DNA of 64,000 nucleotides, from NCBI RefSeq assembly GCF_001445655.1, contig NZ_LNBE01000002.1, positions 992,001 through 1,056,000 on the forward strand, given 5' to 3'. Position 1 is the first letter of the stretch, and each line of letters begins with the position of its first letter. The DNA is from Streptomyces roseifaciens (lineage in GTDB: Bacteria; Actinomycetota; Actinomycetes; Streptomycetales; Streptomycetaceae). A model generated the notes under the pieces. That model was not told the origin of the DNA. It saw nothing but the letters and a program-made list of their open reading frames with translations, and did no database searches. Shown piece by piece: positions 35,101 through 45,756 of the stretch. A program made the translations under genes and the position numbers.

Positions 35101-38100
35101 AGCTCGGCGAGGCACTCGGCGACCGACCGGCGCGGATCGAGGCGGACCCGCACCGGAACGGTGTTGATCAGCAGGCCGACGATGTGTTCCGAACCGGGCA
35201 GTTCCGCCGGTCTGCCGGAGACCGTCGCACCGAACACCACATCGTCCCGGCCGGTCATGGCACCGAGCAGGACGGCCCACGCCAGCTGTACGACGACGTT
35301 GGCGGTCAGCCCGTGCTGCCGGGCCATGGCGTCGATCCGCGCGCTCGTGGCGTCGTCCAGCTCCGCTGTCCGCCGGTGGCGGGCCGCGGCCGAACCGCGC
35401 CGTCCCGCGCTGCCGACCAGCGTCGGACCGTCCACGGAGGACAGCAGCGCGCGCCAGGCGGCCTCGTCCGCGCGGGAGTCCCTCGTCGACAGCCAGTCGA
35501 GGAAGTCGCGGTACGGCGTCGCGGGCGGGAGCTCGTGGCCGGCGTAGAGCGAGAACAGATCCTTGATCAGGATCGGCATGGACCAGCCGTCCAGCAGGAG
35601 GTGGTGCGTGGTGAGGACGAAGGTGTGCCGCGCGTCGGCATGGGCCAGCAGGGCCGCGCGGACCAGCGGGGGACTGGCGAGGTCGAACCGTCTCCTGCGG
35701 TCGGCATCGAGGAAGCGCTCCAGGTCCTCGTGCGCGGGTATCTCCTGCCATTCCACGGAGAAGTCCGGGAGGACCACCTGGACCGGACGCCCCGACGGAC
35801 CGTGCCGCACGCCCGCGGAGAGCTGAGGATGGCGCAGCAGCAGGCGGTGGAGCGCGTCGCGCAGCGCGGCGGGGTCCAGCGCTCCGCCGAGCTCGAAGAC
35901 GAACTGGACGAGGTACGGGTCGGTGCCGTCGTGGTCGTAGAGCGAGTGGAACAGCAGTCCCTGCGCCAACGGCGGCAGGGGCAGCTCACCCGTCGCCCGG
36001 GCGCGGCCCCGCCGCACCAGGGCCTCGAGCACGTCGAACCACCGGTGTGCGAGCCCGGAGATCCGCTCTTCGGTGAGCAGTTCGCCCGGCCAGGACCAGT
36101 GCGCCACGAGCCGGGGGCCGTCCGGACGATCGGTGATCACCGTGTCGAGTTCCACGGCGTGGCCCATCGCCAGCTTTCCGCCGGTGTCCGGGCCGAGCAC
36201 CGAGGAGTCGGCCGGCACCGCCCAGTCGCCGTCGCCGCCGACGTCGAACCGGCCCAGGTAGTTGAACGCGAACTGCGGCGACGGCCGGGCGGCCAGCGCC
36301 GGACCGGTCTGCGGGTTGCCGTAGCGCAGCAGACCGTAGGTCAGGCCGGCGCGTGCGGCGTCCCGTACGCAGGACCGGACCATGGCCACCGCGCCGTCCA
36401 GCGCGGCCGGATCCGTGCGGGCGTCCGCCCAGGAGCAGCCGGGATCGAGCACCACCGGGCACAGGGTCGTGAACCAGCCGACCGTGCGGGACAGGTCCAG
36501 GTTGGCGGCGAATTCCTCGCGCCCGTGGCCTTCGAGGTCCACCAGCAGCGCGTCCGGACCCTCCCGCCAGTCGGCGGCGGCCAGCGCGAACGCGGTCAGC
36601 AGCAGTTCGTGCACCGAGCAGTCGAAGGCCGCGGTCGCGTCGGTCACCAGACGCGCGGTGAGCGCGCCCGGCAGGGTGACGGAGTGCCGGAGGCGGGTGT
36701 CCTCGGTGTCCACTTCGCGGTCCAGCGCACGGCCGGCGACGGGGGGATCCTCGGGTATCGCCTGCCACCGGGAGAAATCCCCGAGGACGGACGGGTGGTG
36801 CGCGTACTGGACCAGCGCCTTCGCCCACTGGGGGAAGGAGGTCCCCGTCGGTTGCAGCTGCGGTGTGCGCCCGTGCCGGACGGCCTCCCATGCGGTGCGG
36901 AGGTCTTCCTGGAGGATGCGCCAGGAGACGCCGTCGACGCCGAGATGGTGCACGGTGAGGGTCAGTTCGCCCGGTTCCGTTGGCCCGGGATCCCGCCAGC
37001 TCGCGCGGACCACCTGCCCGTTCCCGGGGTCGAGCACGGTGCCCGGCCGGTTCAGCTCGACGGTGGCGCGCGGCAGCACTTCCAGAGCCCACAGCCCGTC
37101 CACCGCTCTCAGCGACAGCCGCAGCATGCCGTGGTGATCGACCAGCGCCTGCACCACCGCGCGCACCTGCGCCTCGGTCATGCCCGCCGGAGTGCGCACG
37201 GTCAGGGACTGGACGAAGCCGTCGACCGGGCCGCCGCGTTCGCGCAGCCAGTGCATGACGGGCGTCAGCGGGACCGTGGGGTCGTCCGCGTCACCCAGCG
37301 CGATCCGGCGTCCCGGCTCCGGCACCGCTCCGATGCCTTCGGCGAGCGCGGAGACGGTGGGCGTGCGGAACACGTCCGGGGTGCTGACGGCCAGACCGGC
37401 CCGCTGCGCGGCGCCGGCGAGCTGGATCGCCTTGATGCTGTCGCCGCCGAGCTGGAAGAAGTCCTTGTCGAGCGGAACGCTCTCCAGCCCGAGGACCTCG
37501 CCGAACAGCTCGGCCAGCCGGTGCTCGACGGCGGTGCGAGGAGCCCTGGCCACGTCCGTGCTCGCGGCCTCCGGAGCGGGCAGCGCGAGCCGGTCGAGCT
37601 TGCCGTTGCGGGTCAGCGGCAGCCGGTCCACCGCCACCACGACCGACGGCACCATGTACGGGGGCAGCCGGTCCGCCACGCCACTGAGCAGCCGAGTCGT
37701 GTCACCCGAGGCGGCCACGTAGGAGACCAGCCGCCGCACTCCCGGCCGGTCCTCGCGCAGGATCGTCGCGGCCTGCCGCACCCCGGGCTCGGCCAGTAGC
37801 GCGGCGTCGATCTCCCCCGGCTCGATCCGGTAGCCACGGAGCTTGATCTGTCCGTCGGCCCGCCCGGCGAACTCCAGCCGGCCGTCGAGGTTCCAGCGGG
37901 CCAGATCACCCGTGCGGTAGACGCGGGCACCGGGCGGACCCGACGGGTCCGGCACGAAACGCTCGGCGGTCGCGGCCGCCCGCCCGAGGTAGCCGCGAGC
38001 GACCCCCACACCCCCGAGGTACACCTCGCCCACCACGCCGGGCGGCACCGGCCGCAGCGCGTCGTCGAGCAGCAACACCCGCTTGCCGTCCAGCGGCGTA

Positions 38101-40421
38101 CCGATGGGTACCGAGCCGGCGTCCTCCGGCAGTTCCTCGACGGCGAACCTGGTCCCGAACACCGTGGTCTCGGTGGGCCCGTAGCCGTTGACGACGGTGA
38201 GTTCCGGCAGCGCGGCCCGCACGCCGCGCACCGCCGCCGGGGACACCACGTCACCGCCGGTCCAGACCTGGCGCAGCCCGGCCAGACAGGCGGGGTCCTC
38301 GGTGGCGAACGCGTCGAACAGCCCGGCGGTCAGCCACAGTCCGGTGATCCCGGTGGCGGCCGTGATCCGGGACAGTCCGGCCGGGTCCAGCCTCCCCGGC
38401 GGGGCGACGACCACCTCGCCACCGGTCAGCAACGGCACCCACAGTTCCAGGTTGAACGCGTCGAAGGCGTGCGGCGAGTGCAGCAGCACCCGGTCCGCGC
38501 CGCCCTCGGACCACCACCGGTCGGCGGCGAGCCCGGCCAGGTTGCCCTGGGTGATGGCAACCCCCTTGGGGCGCCCCGTGGAGCCGGAGGTGAACATCAC
38601 GCACGCCAGCGCGTCCGGCGTCGACCGAGGCTCCCCGGCCGCGGTTCCTCGCGCCCGTACGTCCAGCTGCCGCACATCACGATCGCGTGCCAGCGCGACG
38701 ATGCGATCCTCCTCGGTGTTCCGGTCGGTGAGCAGTACCCGTGCTCCCGCGTCGGACAGCACCGCTTGCTGCCGGGCGACCGCGTCGTCCCGTTGCAGGG
38801 GAACGTAGGCCGCGCCCGCCTTCACCACCGCGAGCGCCGCGACGACCAGGTCCACCGACCGTTCGAGCAGCAGCGCGACGGTCTGCTCCGGGCCCGCGCC
38901 GGCCGCTGCGATCGCGGCGGCCAGCGCCGAACTCCGCGCGTCCAGCTCGCGGTAGGTCAGCCGCTCCCCGGTCCCGGCCGAGCGGACCGCGACCGCGTCG
39001 GGGGTGCGGGAGGCCTGTTCGGCGAACCGGCCGACGGCCGTGCCGGCGGGCGCGGCTGCCGTGCGGTCACCTGTGCCGAGAGCGGCGACGTGCCGGCGCT
39101 CCTTCACCGTGGACGCCGCCACCCGCGCCGGTGGCGTCTCCCGGTCGGCCTCCGCCACCTGCCACAGCACGTGCAGGAAGCGGTCGGCGACGTCCTGCAG
39201 CAACTCCTCGCCGTGGTTGTCGGGATTGGCGTCGAAGTCGAGGCGCAGCACACCGTCGCCACGGTCGTAGGCGACGATCGAGAGGTCCTCGGACGGCGGC
39301 GCCTGCAGGTTGTGGACGGTCGCCGTCGTCGGGCCGAACCGCAACGGCCGGTCGAAACGCTGGATGTTGAGCACCGGACCGAAGAACTTCCGGCCGTCGT
39401 CGGGATAGCCCAGCTCACGCCGCAAGTGCTCACCCCGGTACCTCTGGTGACGGCGCACCAGCCGCAGTTCGTCGCCGGTCCGGTCGAGCAGGGTGCCGAG
39501 GGGGGCCGCCGGATCGACGTGCAACCGCAGGGGGAGGACGTTGGCCGACATCGCGGGCACGGTCCGGGCGAGTCCGTCCGGGCGGCCGGCGACCGGCAGG
39601 CTCAGTACGACATCACGGCTGCCGGTCACCGCGTGCAGGTGGACCGCGGTCGCCGCGGTGAGCAGCCGGGTCCAGCGGTGCCCGAGTCGTTGCGCACCGT
39701 CCCGTAAACCGGTGAACTCCTCGGCCGACAGTACCTTGGTCAGCCGTAGCGAGCGGGCCGTGGCTGCGGCCGCGTGGGTGCCGAGGCTCAGGAAGTCCGG
39801 CCGCCCGGCCAGTCGCTCCAGCCACCAGTCCCGGTCCGCGGTGCGTTCGGCGGCCTCACGGTAGGCGGCCTCGGCGTGCACCAAGGGGCGGAGTCCGGCC
39901 CAGCCGCTCTCCGGAACGGCGCGCCCGTCGTACAGACAGCTGTAGACCTCGGCGACGCGTTCGGCGAACAGGGCCATGCCCGCCCCGTCCAGAGCGATGT
40001 GGTGAACCCGGTGGTACACCAGCGAGCGGTCGTCGGTCACCCGCAGCACGGCCCCCAGGAACAGCGGCCCGGTGTCGCTGCCCCCGGCCTTGGCCAGCTC
40101 GGCCCGCATCCACTCCAGTGCGGCGGCGTCCGGTGCGGGCGCTCCCCGGAGGTCGACCACTTCGACGGTGTGTTCCCGGTCCCGGAGGAGCCGTTGCACC
40201 GGTGAAGAACCCGCCGCTTCGATGATGCGGACGTTGACCGCCTCGCAGTCGGCAGCCGCTCTGGTGACCGCGGCGGCCAGGAGGCTTACGTCGACATCGC
40301 CGTCCAGGACGAGGTATTCAGCCCATTGGTAGGCACCGGGACGGCCGTGCCTGGCACGCTCCGCCAGCCAGACCCCGAGTTGAGCCTCGGAAAGGTGTAG
40401 TTCAGGACAGCGTTCGGGCAT
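29103..40421 (-). CDS. Three-module non-ribosomal peptide synthetase with terminal thioesterase
   Basis: About 3772 residues: C1 (1-430, HHIALDG), A1 (455-928, [11 protein letters not shown]), T1 (Ser about 996, GGDSIKAIQ), E (1041-1475, [10 protein letters not shown] and FNYLGRFD), C2 (1478-1915, [12 protein letters not shown] type), A2 (1925-2395, [11 protein letters not shown]), T2 (GGHSLLATR), C3 (2498-2935, [12 protein letters not shown] type), A3 (2955-3418), T3 (GGHSLLAAR), TE (3511-end, GWSFGG). By motif alignment the codes are DALWWGGVFK (aliphatic, Val-like), DVWSVAMVHK and DMPQVGCVWK (not assigned). Residue 1 becomes D. The N-terminal C domain implies an acyl or peptidyl donor. The start is ATG 40421 or 40433. 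Confidence 0.95.
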   Translation of the reverse strand: MPERCPELHLSEAQLGVWLAERARHGRPGAYQWAEYLVLDGDVDVSLLAAAVTRAAADCEAVNVRIIEAAGSSPVQRLLRDREHTVEVVDLRGAPAPDAAALEWMRAELAKAGGSDTGPLFLGAVLRVTDDRSLVYHRVHHIALDGAGMALFAERVAEVYSCLYDGRAVPESGWAGLRPLVHAEAAYREAAERTADRDWWLERLAGRPDFLSLGTHAAAATARSLRLTKVLSAEEFTGLRDGAQRLGHRWTRLLTAATAVHLHAVTGSRDVVLSLPVAGRPDGLARTVPAMSANVLPLRLHVDPAAPLGTLLDRTGDELRLVRRHQRYRGEHLRRELGYPDDGRKFFGPVLNIQRFDRPLRFGPTTATVHNLQAPPSEDLSIVAYDRGDGVLRLDFDANPDNHGEELLQDVADRFLHVLWQVAEADRETPPARVAASTVKERRHVAALGTGDRTAAAPAGTAVGRFAEQASRTPDAVAVRSAGTGERLTYRELDARSSALAAAIAAAGAGPEQTVALLLERSVDLVVAALAVVKAGAAYVPLQRDDAVARQQAVLSDAGARVLLTDRNTEEDRIVALARDRDVRQLDVRARGTAAGEPRSTPDALACVMFTSGSTGRPKGVAITQGNLAGLAADRWWSEGGADRVLLHSPHAFDAFNLELWVPLLTGGEVVVAPPGRLDPAGLSRITAATGITGLWLTAGLFDAFATEDPACLAGLRQVWTGGDVVSPAAVRGVRAALPELTVVNGYGPTETTVFGTRFAVEELPEDAGSVPIGTPLDGKRVLLLDDALRPVPPGVVGEVYLGGVGVARGYLGRAAATAERFVPDPSGPPGARVYRTGDLARWNLDGRLEFAGRADGQIKLRGYRIEPGEIDAALLAEPGVRQAATILREDRPGVRRLVSYVAASGDTTRLLSGVADRLPPYMVPSVVVAVDRLPLTRNGKLDRLALPAPEAASTDVARAPRTAVEHRLAELFGEVLGLESVPLDKDFFQLGGDSIKAIQLAGAAQRAGLAVSTPDVFRTPTVSALAEGIGAVPEPGRRIALGDADDPTVPLTPVMHWLRERGGPVDGFVQSLTVRTPAGMTEAQVRAVVQALVDHHGMLRLSLRAVDGLWALEVLPRATVELNRPGTVLDPGNGQVVRASWRDPGPTEPGELTLTVHHLGVDGVSWRILQEDLRTAWEAVRHGRTPQLQPTGTSFPQWAKALVQYAHHPSVLGDFSRWQAIPEDPPVAGRALDREVDTEDTRLRHSVTLPGALTARLVTDATAAFDCSVHELLLTAFALAAADWREGPDALLVDLEGHGREEFAANLDLSRTVGWFTTLCPVVLDPGCSWADARTDPAALDGAVAMVRSCVRDAARAGLTYGLLRYGNPQTGPALAARPSPQFAFNYLGRFDVGGDGDWAVPADSSVLGPDTGGKLAMGHAVELDTVITDRPDGPRLVAHWSWPGELLTEERISGLAHRWFDVLEALVRRGRARATGELPLPPLAQGLLFHSLYDHDGTDPYLVQFVFELGGALDPAALRDALHRLLLRHPQLSAGVRHGPSGRPVQVVLPDFSVEWQEIPAHEDLERFLDADRRRRFDLASPPLVRAALLAHADARHTFVLTTHHLLLDGWSMPILIKDLFSLYAGHELPPATPYRDFLDWLSTRDSRADEAAWRALLSSVDGPTLVGSAGRRGSAAARHRRTAELDDATSARIDAMARQHGLTANVVVQLAWAVLLGAMTGRDDVVFGATVSGRPAELPGSEHIVGLLINTVPVRVRLDPRRSVAECLAELRTQQSSMLDHQHADLTRLQSIAGHAELFDTVVVFENYPIDEDALRGLVPGLELRDVQGRDGTHYPLTLIAMPGRDRLRLRLDHSADLLDEEGAHRLLDRLGALLQRITAHPEARLGQLGLLLPDEQETSADTVVQTAPVALPALFEEQVRRRPAAPALTCGDTTLSYGELNARANRLARLLVAHGAGPERLVALVLGRSTDLVVAVLAVLKSGAGYLPLDPSHPEERVRQVLADAAPVLVVTSGPLAVPDAQIVLDGTDPAADYPSDDLGLAVDPDSVAYAIYTSGSTGAPKGVVVSHHNVGRLLAVTDARFGFGDDDVHTLFHSYAFDVSVWELWTALGRGGRLVVVPDDVAKSPRELLALLAREQVTALSQTPSAFYQLMQAEAEAEPGALPALRVVVFAGEALEPTRIRSWHGPGRPRLVNMYGITETTVHTTYAELTDPDETAGVIGTALPDLRLHLLDHALRPVPPDCPGEIYVAGPGVARGYLGRPGLTASRFVADPFGAPGARMYRSGDLARRRADGTLEYLGRTDHQVKIRGYRIEPGEVERVLERHPAVDRAVVLADADADGGRLLCYAVTKGEPAPAELREYARTVLPAHMVPAFILPVDEIPLTGNGKLDRRALPRPESAVRVSRPPATERERLLCALFAETLGVPEVGAEDSFFDLGGHSLLATRLINRVRAETGSELSIRTLFDAPVVADLAKRLPEPAGTPRAGFATAARPERIPLSPAQRRLWFFSRFAGPNSVYNMSFAVRLSGPLAAGHLRAALGDVLVRHESLRTTITEIGGEPHQRIGSAEELPFEVVTTSEAELPGLLAEAAAHVFDLGGELPVRAVLFETAPEQYALLILLHHIAADGWSLAPLARDLSTAYRARVAGGVPRWTGRPVQYADYALWQHGTDLGAGIAYWKETLRGAPEALSLPFDHARPQVSAHRGETVGFTLDAGLHARLGRLARSTGTSLFMVMHAAIAALLSRLGAGADIPIGTPVAGRHDEALHETVGCFVNTVVLRTDLGGTPTFAELLERVRATDLDAFAHQEVPFEAVVEAVNPPRSLACHPVFQVMLAFQDTPPAVFDLPGLRVEPVAAPGGASRMDLLWSLRPRHGDHGAEAGVEGELEYDTELFTPASARLLLARLERLLRAAVAEPDRPIADLPVLVAGEREQMTVRWNATAHDVPGSTVAELFAAQVLRVPDAPAVRHGDTVRTYRELSERVALIAAELRARGAGPGSLIALELRRDADLPAALLAVQSVGAAWLPVDPALPPQRKAALLADARPLLVVRHDDGLTVTAGAPEPAVVPQNTAYVMYTSGSTGRPKGVVVPHSALTNLVLALREQLAVGAADRVLAAAPAGFDMSQPELWLPLVTGATMVLAGQGALREPDELSALLDRHGVTVMQATPSLWQALVARRPERLRHVRAVIGGEAVPAELAGALSGRTASLLACYGPTETTVWSTTHPVGRAAGATVPLGRPLWNTRCYVLDARLQPVPPGVTGELYLAGAGVATGYLHRPGLTATRFVPDPFGPEGHRMYRTGDLASWTFDGVLRFHGRTDDQVKIRGHRVELGEIEAVLARHEDVDAAAVAVHDRKADDRRLVGYVVPAGADLRSVRAHLAAHLPDYMLPARLLGLDELPLSPNGKLLRDRLPEPDWAPAGDPAPPENLNEHFMCGLFADVLDLPRVGPGDNFFELGGHSLLAARLTDRVRAVLGLEPTIRNVFEAATPAALTRLLNRASPENGPTHLVPFRTGGPAAPVFCAPPLSGISWLYAGLLRHIDRDHPVYGIQAEGPGGVSDLPGSVEAMAERYVDLMRSVRPHGPYHLVGWSFGGLVAYAMAVRLHELGEPAGSLCLVDTTADAAAAPEEPINDQRIHRVLLTAAGLDDERWAATGLDFATVSALLRREGSVFARFTEDDIRRVIAVSRHHDKLARAYRPPHYPGDATYIEATGDGPRPVPNHELWRPHVGGDLTVGHVTARHYRAMQPQHVHEVGIQLRDLLRRQR

Positions 40422-40918
40422 GAGTATGAGCATCCCTATCGGTCTTGCCGACGTGACGCCGGCGACTGCCGTCGGATGTGCGCGGTTGATCAAAGTGGCC
40501 CGGTCCATCGAAACACAGCAGGCAATGGGAGAGTAAAGACGCAGTAATATGGTCTATCTCACGTTTACTCGAAACCTCCCCGATGTGCGGATGAGGGAGC
40601 GCTGCGCTCGCCGTCCCGGGAGGCGTGATACGTCGAATGCCACCGCGGGGAGGGGAGAAAGGTGGACACCGTGTACCGGGGCACGGGAATGTGCAACGCT
40701 TCGGTGAGACGTATCGCGTAGACGAGGCGGGCCAGTTGAGCTGGTCCCGTGCCGCCTGCGGTGTGTGTCGGGTTCGGCAGAGCGGGACGGCGTACGGGCT
40801 CGGGCGGTCGGTTTCGGCAGGCAGCTTTCGGGACCTTCGTCGGCCGCCGCCGTTCCGTCGCCATGGTGAAGAGGCCGCCATGCTGAAGAGGCAGTATTCG
40901 CTGAGAGGGAGTGACCGG
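40422..40918. promoter_or_regulatory. Divergent promoter region between NRPS and MbtH genes
   Basis: About 490 bases carrying the promoters for the NRPS operon (leftward) and mbtH (rightward). GAGTAAA (40531-40537) and TTTACTC (40564-40570) form an inverted repeat flanking an AT-rich segment, a plausible regulator or promoter element. No gene is supported here. Confidence 0.5.
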
Positions 40919-41143
40919 ATGAGCAGCAATCCCTTCGAGGACCCGGACGGCACATACCTGGTTCTGGTCAACGACGAGGGGCAGCACTCGCTGTGGCCCT
41001 CATTCGTCGACATTCCGGCGGGTTGGCGGACCGTCCTCGAGGAGACCGGTCGCGAGGCGGCACTCGAGTACGTCGAAACCCACTGGACCGACATGCGCCC
41101 CAAGAGCCTCGTTCAGGCCGTGGAGGGCTCCGGCGCGGCCTGA
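40919..41143 (+). CDS. mbtH: MbtH-like NRPS chaperone
   Basis: A 74-residue MbtH-like protein: [39 protein letters not shown], then [14 protein letters not shown]. The three conserved Trp (SLWP, GWR, HWTDMRP) and the NxE/D start are all present. MbtH proteins bind NRPS adenylation domains and are often needed for their solubility and activity. The ATG at 40919 has GGGAG 8 bases upstream. It diverges from the NRPS gene whose A domains it presumably serves. Confidence 0.95.
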   Translation: MSSNPFEDPDGTYLVLVNDEGQHSLWPSFVDIPAGWRTVLEETGREAALEYVETHWTDMRPKSLVQAVEGSGAA

Positions 41144-41290
41144 CCCGTGCCCGGAGAGGTCCACGCCCTCGGAAACCCCGGTGACCCCCGAGGGGTGCTC
41201 CGTACCCGTGGAGATCCGTGGAGATCCGCGACGGTGCCGTCCGCGTCCGGGTGCACGACGCCGCGGGCGCGGCGCAGGGCGCCGGCGTGG

Positions 41291-42193
41291 CTATGGCACC
41301 GACCGGACCAGGGCGGTCAACAACGCCTCGACGTGCGGCTGGGGCCGGCCGCGATGCCGGGCGGCGGTGGCCACGCCGATGTAGCGCGCGGGGCGCGGCG
41401 GGTCGATGGGGATCACGGCCACACCGGTGACCGACGGGTCCAGGGCGATACGCGGTATGAGGGAGACGCCGACACCCGCGGCCACCAGGGTCTGCGCGAA
41501 GAAGAAGTCGGTCGTGGCGGCCGAGACGCGCAACTCGGAGCCGGCGAGTTCGGCGTAGCGGTGCATGAAGGCCTGGGCCCTCATGCACCCCATCACCCAG
41601 CGCTCCTGCACGAGTTCGGACAGGTCCAGGCTCGCCCGGTCGGCGAGAGGGTGACCCACCGGCAGCACGGCCGACATCGGGTCGTCCATCAGCGGTACCC
41701 AGTCCAGCCCGGACCGGTCACCGGGCCGGACCGGCAGCGGTCCGTCGAAGTGATAGGCGAGCGCGATGTCGGCCCGCCCCTCGCGCACCAGCGGCAGGCT
41801 GTGCTCCGGCTCCTTCTGCAGCACGGTCAGCTCCACCTCGGGGTGCTCGGCGACGAACCGGGTCAGCACCGGCGGCAGCAGCCGGTGACCACCGCTGGTG
41901 AACGTGGCCACGGTCAGCTTCGCACGCCCCGTCGCCAGCCGGTCGATCTGCTCACGGGCGTGTGACAACTCGGCCGAGATCGCCTCGGCGGCCTCGACGA
42001 GGAGCCGCCCCGGCTCGGTCAGGGAGACACCCCGCGTACTGCGCTCGACGACCTGGGTGCCGAGTGTCCGTTCCAGCGCGGCGATCTGCTGGGAGACCGC
42101 GGACGGCGTGAGCAGCAAGGAGGCCGCGGCCTTGTTGAAACTGCCGCTCCGGGCGACCTCGCGGAGCGTACGGAGCCGCTGGACATCGATCAT
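41291..42193 (-). CDS. LysR-family transcriptional regulator
   Basis: A 300-residue LysR regulator: MIDVQRLRTLREVARSGSFN, the HTH KAAASLLLTPSAVSQQIAAL, ERTLGTQVVERSTRGVSLTE, then a periplasmic-binding-like effector domain (LTVATFTSGGHRLLPPVLTR; ADIALAYHFDG; VAAGVGVSLIPRIAL). The ATG at 42193 has AAGGA 5 bases upstream. It diverges from the aldo/keto reductase gene, the usual LysR target arrangement, and may also act on the adjacent biosynthetic genes. Confidence 0.92.
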   Translation of the reverse strand: MIDVQRLRTLREVARSGSFNKAAASLLLTPSAVSQQIAALERTLGTQVVERSTRGVSLTEPGRLLVEAAEAISAELSHAREQIDRLATGRAKLTVATFTSGGHRLLPPVLTRFVAEHPEVELTVLQKEPEHSLPLVREGRADIALAYHFDGPLPVRPGDRSGLDWVPLMDDPMSAVLPVGHPLADRASLDLSELVQERWVMGCMRAQAFMHRYAELAGSELRVSAATTDFFFAQTLVAAGVGVSLIPRIALDPSVTGVAVIPIDPPRPARYIGVATAARHRGRPQPHVEALLTALVRSVP

Positions 42194-42324
42194 CAGTTGT
42201 CCTTCATACGGGTTAAGCAAGTCACCACTTCTGCTGATGATCGCATTCCGGCAGGCTCGTGCACACAGCGAGGCGAGCACGCACCGCAACCTCACCACCC
42301 GTGTACAGAGAAGAGGTTCCCGCC

Positions 42325-43233
42325 ATGCGCACACGCCGCCTGGGTGATGTCCACGTCAGCGCGATCGGCCTCGGCGCCATGCCGCTGTCCATCGAAGGCC
42401 GGCCCGGCGAGGACGCGGCCATCGCCACGATCCACGCCGCCCTCGATGCCGGAGTCACCCTCATCGACACCGCCGACTCCTACCACTGGCACGCGGACGA
42501 GACCGGCCACAACGAGTCGCTCGTCGCCCGCGCCCTGACCCGCTACGGCGGCGACACCACACCGGTCCTGGTCGCCACCAAGGGCGGGCGCGGCAGACCC
42601 GGAGACGGTTCATGGACCGTGACGGGCACGCCCGAACACCTCAAGAGCGCCTGCGACGCCTCACGCCGGCGCCTCGGCGTCGACACGCTCGGCCTCTACC
42701 AGCTCCACAAGCCCGACCCGCAGGTCCCGTGGGCCGAGTCCGTCGGTGCCCTCGCCGAACTCCTCGACGCGGGGAAGATCCGCGCGGCCGGCATCTCCAA
42801 CGTCGACGCCGACCAGATCCGCGAGGCCCACGCCGTACTCGGCGGGCGCCTGGCATCCGTACAGAACCGCTTCTCCCCGGCAGTCCGCGACAGCGCCCCC
42901 GAACTGCGGCTGTGCGAGGAACTCGGGGTGGCGTTCCTGCCGTGGAGCCCGCTCGGAGGCATCTCCAGAAGCGTGCTGGAGAGCCCCGTGGCGGACGATC
43001 GAGGTACGGCACACGGGACGTACGAGCCGTTCCACGAGGTCGCCCGTGAGCACGGCGTGAGTCCACAACAGGTCTGCCTCGCCTGGCTGCTGGCCTTGTC
43101 CCCGGCCGTCGTCCCCATCCCGGGAGCGCGCCGCACGGCGTCGATCCGCGACTCCGCGGCCGCCGCCGACCTCGTCCTCAGTGCCGAGGAGATCGCCCTG
43201 CTGACGTCAGCGACGCCGCTCGACAAGCCTTGA
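42325..43233 (+). CDS. Aldo/keto reductase
   Basis: A 302-residue AKR: MRTRRLGDVHVSAIGLGAMP, then ITLIDTADSY-type catalytic Asp and Tyr (LIDTADSYHW), Lys in VATKGGRG, His in YQLHKPDPQVPW. GISNVDADQIREAHAVL and the closing PIPGARRTASIRDSAAA complete the fold and NADPH site. The ATG at 42325 has GAGG upstream. Proteins of this group reduce or oxidise aldehydes, ketones or sugars. It is probably regulated by the divergent LysR gene and could tailor the locus product, though a housekeeping role is equally possible. Confidence 0.9.
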   Translation: MRTRRLGDVHVSAIGLGAMPLSIEGRPGEDAAIATIHAALDAGVTLIDTADSYHWHADETGHNESLVARALTRYGGDTTPVLVATKGGRGRPGDGSWTVTGTPEHLKSACDASRRRLGVDTLGLYQLHKPDPQVPWAESVGALAELLDAGKIRAAGISNVDADQIREAHAVLGGRLASVQNRFSPAVRDSAPELRLCEELGVAFLPWSPLGGISRSVLESPVADDRGTAHGTYEPFHEVAREHGVSPQQVCLAWLLALSPAVVPIPGARRTASIRDSAAAADLVLSAEEIALLTSATPLDKP

Positions 43234-43341
43234 GGAGAGGGCGCGCAGCCGGCCGGTCGCTGTACGTGGTGCGCGGCAGGTGTGGACCAGGCGCCGGAGT
43301 CCGGCTCGGGCAGAGCGGCGGCTGTGGGGGGCGAACAGTCG

Positions 43342-44802
43342 TCAGCAGCGACGGCCTTGACAAGGCAACGGTGCCGGTTCCGATGCCGTCTTCTCCTCAC
43401 GCCGGGACCAGGCTACGAGGAAGGTCAGCGCGATCCCCGCCGCCACCACGAACAGGGCGGTGCTGATCCCCTGTGCCGTCTCGTCCTGCAGCTGCTCTCC
43501 CGTAACGTCGTCGAGGCCGGCTGTCGCCACCAGCACCAGGACGGCGAGGCCCACAGCGGCACCCATCCCCGAGCCGGTGGAGGCGACCCCTGAGGCGATG
43601 CCCTGCTCACGGTCGGACACACCGGTTCCGGCGGCGATGAACATGCTGGTGAACACGACCCCGTCGCCGATGCTGAGCGCGATGAGCCCCGGGATCAGCG
43701 AGGCGTACGTGCCGTCCGGGGAGATCGCCGAGCCGAGCAGGGCGGCGCCGAGCGCACCGATGGCAAGAGCGCCGAGCAGCGTGCGCCGGAGGCCGAATCG
43801 CGTCACCATCTGGCCGGCCGTGGTCGACCCTGCGACGACGACCGCTGTCGGCATCAGGAAGCCGGCGCCGGTCTTCAAGGCGTCGTAGCCGAGGATCTCC
43901 TGGAAGTAGATCGAGAGGAAGTACAGCACGGAGCCGAACGTCGCCATGAACATGAACGCGATGACGAGGCTCGTGACGAGACTGCGGTTGGTGAGCAGCC
44001 GCGGTGGCACGAGCGGGTCGCTGCTGTTGCGCTCGATGAGCGCGAAAACGCCCAGCAGCAGGAGTCCCGCCGCTGCGCCGAAGAGGATGCCGGGTGAGAG
44101 CCAACCCAGTACCGGCCCCTGAACCAGGGCGAACACGATCGACGTGACCCCCAGGGTGACGCTGAGCGCACCGGGCAGGTCGAATCCCCGTCCTCTGTCG
44201 CGCGGCCGGTCCTTGGGGATCAGAGCGAACGCGAGGAGCAGGGCAGGACCTGCAAGGGCGACATTGACCAGGAACACCGCTTCCCAGCCGAAGGCGTGGG
44301 TCAGCAGTCCCCCGAGGAGTACGCCGATCACCAGTCCGGCCGCACCGGCGCCACCCCAGATCCCCAGCGCGCGGTTGCGCACGCGGCCTTCGGTGAACGT
44401 GACGTTGATGAGCGCCAGAGTGGTGGGGAAGACCAGCGCGCCACCGAGGCCTTGAACCGCGCGAGCGACGAGCAGCATCCCGGGGCCGGTCGCCAGCCCG
44501 CCCGCAAGCGCTGCTCCGGTGAAGAGGGCGAGGCCGGTGGCCAGGACCCGGCGTCGTCCGACGAGGTCTGCTGCGCGTCCGCCGAACAGGAGAAAACCGG
44601 CGGAGGCGACTGCGTAGGCGCTGATCACGGACTGCAGGTTCTGCGCGGAATAGCCCAGGTCGCGTGCGATGTCGGGCAGTGCCACAACGACGATGTACTG
44701 GTCGAGCGAGACGATCAACATGGCGAACGACAGCAGCGCGAGTGTCGCTGTCTCACGGTTCCAGCCGAGCCCGCTTGGTGGAGACGCTCCGACGGATGCC
44801 AC
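43342..44802 (-). CDS. MFS drug-resistance-type exporter (DHA2 family)
   Basis: A 486-residue membrane protein with about 14 hydrophobic segments. It has signature A/B motifs: [39 protein letters not shown] and [20 protein letters not shown] (motif C region [16 protein letters not shown]). This is the EmrB/QacA layout of proton-driven exporters. It starts at GTG 44802 with GAGGAG upstream. Between NRPS and lipid genes, it is a candidate for product export or self-resistance. Confidence 0.92.
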   Translation of the reverse strand: MASVGASPPSGLGWNRETATLALLSFAMLIVSLDQYIVVVALPDIARDLGYSAQNLQSVISAYAVASAGFLLFGGRAADLVGRRRVLATGLALFTGAALAGGLATGPGMLLVARAVQGLGGALVFPTTLALINVTFTEGRVRNRALGIWGGAGAAGLVIGVLLGGLLTHAFGWEAVFLVNVALAGPALLLAFALIPKDRPRDRGRGFDLPGALSVTLGVTSIVFALVQGPVLGWLSPGILFGAAAGLLLLGVFALIERNSSDPLVPPRLLTNRSLVTSLVIAFMFMATFGSVLYFLSIYFQEILGYDALKTGAGFLMPTAVVVAGSTTAGQMVTRFGLRRTLLGALAIGALGAALLGSAISPDGTYASLIPGLIALSIGDGVVFTSMFIAAGTGVSDREQGIASGVASTGSGMGAAVGLAVLVLVATAGLDDVTGEQLQDETAQGISTALFVVAAGIALTFLVAWSRREEKTASEPAPLPCQGRRC

Positions 44803-44835
44803 AGCAGCACTCCTCGATGGGAGCCTTGCGAGTCT

Positions 44836-44851
44836 GATTCGGTAAGGAATC
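44836..44851. promoter_or_regulatory. Short inverted repeat upstream of the exporter gene
   Basis: GATTC (44836-44840) and GAATC (44847-44851) form a small symmetric site 34 bases upstream of the exporter start. It could be an operator, but five-base arms are weak evidence. Confidence 0.25.
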
Positions 44852-44955
44852 TACCACTTTGTCGGCAAGGGGTACTGGCAGATGCAGCAGCACATGTCGC
44901 TGCGGTGGCGACCACAGCCGCCGACGGCCGGCTATGCGATCGTCCGACGGCCCCG

Positions 44956-45756
44956 TCAGCGGTGGGCGATTCTGCGGTACCGGGCCGTGGCCCACGTCAT
45001 GGCGACGGCGATGATGGCGAGTGAGCACAGCGTGCCGTACATGAGTGCGTGCTGGGCCGGCCAGCCGGCCGGCTGGGCAAGGTTCGGGGGCGTGGCGTTG
45101 CCGAACAGGGCGCGGGTGGCGTTCGCCAGGCCGGTGACCGGGTTCCACTCCGCGACCGTGGCCAGGGGCCGGGGCATCGCGGCGACCGAGACGAAGCCCG
45201 ACGAGACGAAGGTGACCGGGAACAGCCAGATCAGGCCCAGGCTCTGTGCCACCTCCGCGCTGCGGGCGACCAGGCCGATGACGGCGCCGGTCCAGGACAT
45301 GGCGAAGGCGAAGAGCAGGAGCAGCGCGTAGCCCAGGACGGCGTCGAGGGGCGGGCCGTGGACGCGCCAGCCGACGGCGAGCCCGCACATGCTGGTGACC
45401 AGCAGGCTGACGGCGTTCATCGTCAGGTCGGACACGGTGCGCCCCAGCAGGACGGCGACGCGTGACATCGGCAGGGAGCGGAACCGGTCGACGATCCCGC
45501 TCTGGAGGTCCTCGGCCAGGCCGACCGCGGTGAAGGAGGCGTTGAAGGCGACGGTCTGGACGAAGATGCCGCCCATGAGGAACTCGCGGTAGGCGGCGCC
45601 GCCCAGGCTGCTGCCGAAGACGTATCCCAGCAGCAGGACGAACACGACGGGCTGCACGGTGCTCGCCAGGACCGCACCCGGCGTGCGCCGGATGGTGAGG
45701 AGGTTGCGCCAGGCCACGGCCCCGCTGTCCGAGGCGACGCGCGCGAGGGCGTTCAC
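44956..45756 (-). CDS. ABC-2 type permease (DrrB-like)
   Basis: A 266-residue permease with six hydrophobic segments and the ABC-2 family pattern: AWRNLLTIRRTPGAVLASTV, VFVLLLGYVFGSSLGG, NASFTAVGLAEDLQSGIVDR, FRSLPMSRVAVLLGRT, then WLFPVTFVSSGFVSVAAMPR and a WNPVTGLANATRALFG ending. This is the membrane partner of the ATPase encoded just upstream, as in DrrA-DrrB daunorubicin exporters. It starts at GTG 45756 overlapping the ATPase stop (GTGA). Last gene of the lipid operon. Confidence 0.93.
   Translation of the reverse strand: MNALARVASDSGAVAWRNLLTIRRTPGAVLASTVQPVVFVLLLGYVFGSSLGGAAYREFLMGGIFVQTVAFNASFTAVGLAEDLQSGIVDRFRSLPMSRVAVLLGRTVSDLTMNAVSLLVTSMCGLAVGWRVHGPPLDAVLGYALLLLFAFAMSWTGAVIGLVARSAEVAQSLGLIWLFPVTFVSSGFVSVAAMPRPLATVAEWNPVTGLANATRALFGNATPPNLAQPAGWPAQHALMYGTLCSLAIIAVAMTWATARYRRIAHR

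Noticed and set aside
32538..37799. A 1753-codon plus-strand frame opposite the NRPS
   Set aside because: The minus-strand frame holds all NRPS motifs in order. The plus-strand frame is Gly/Arg/Val-rich and featureless.
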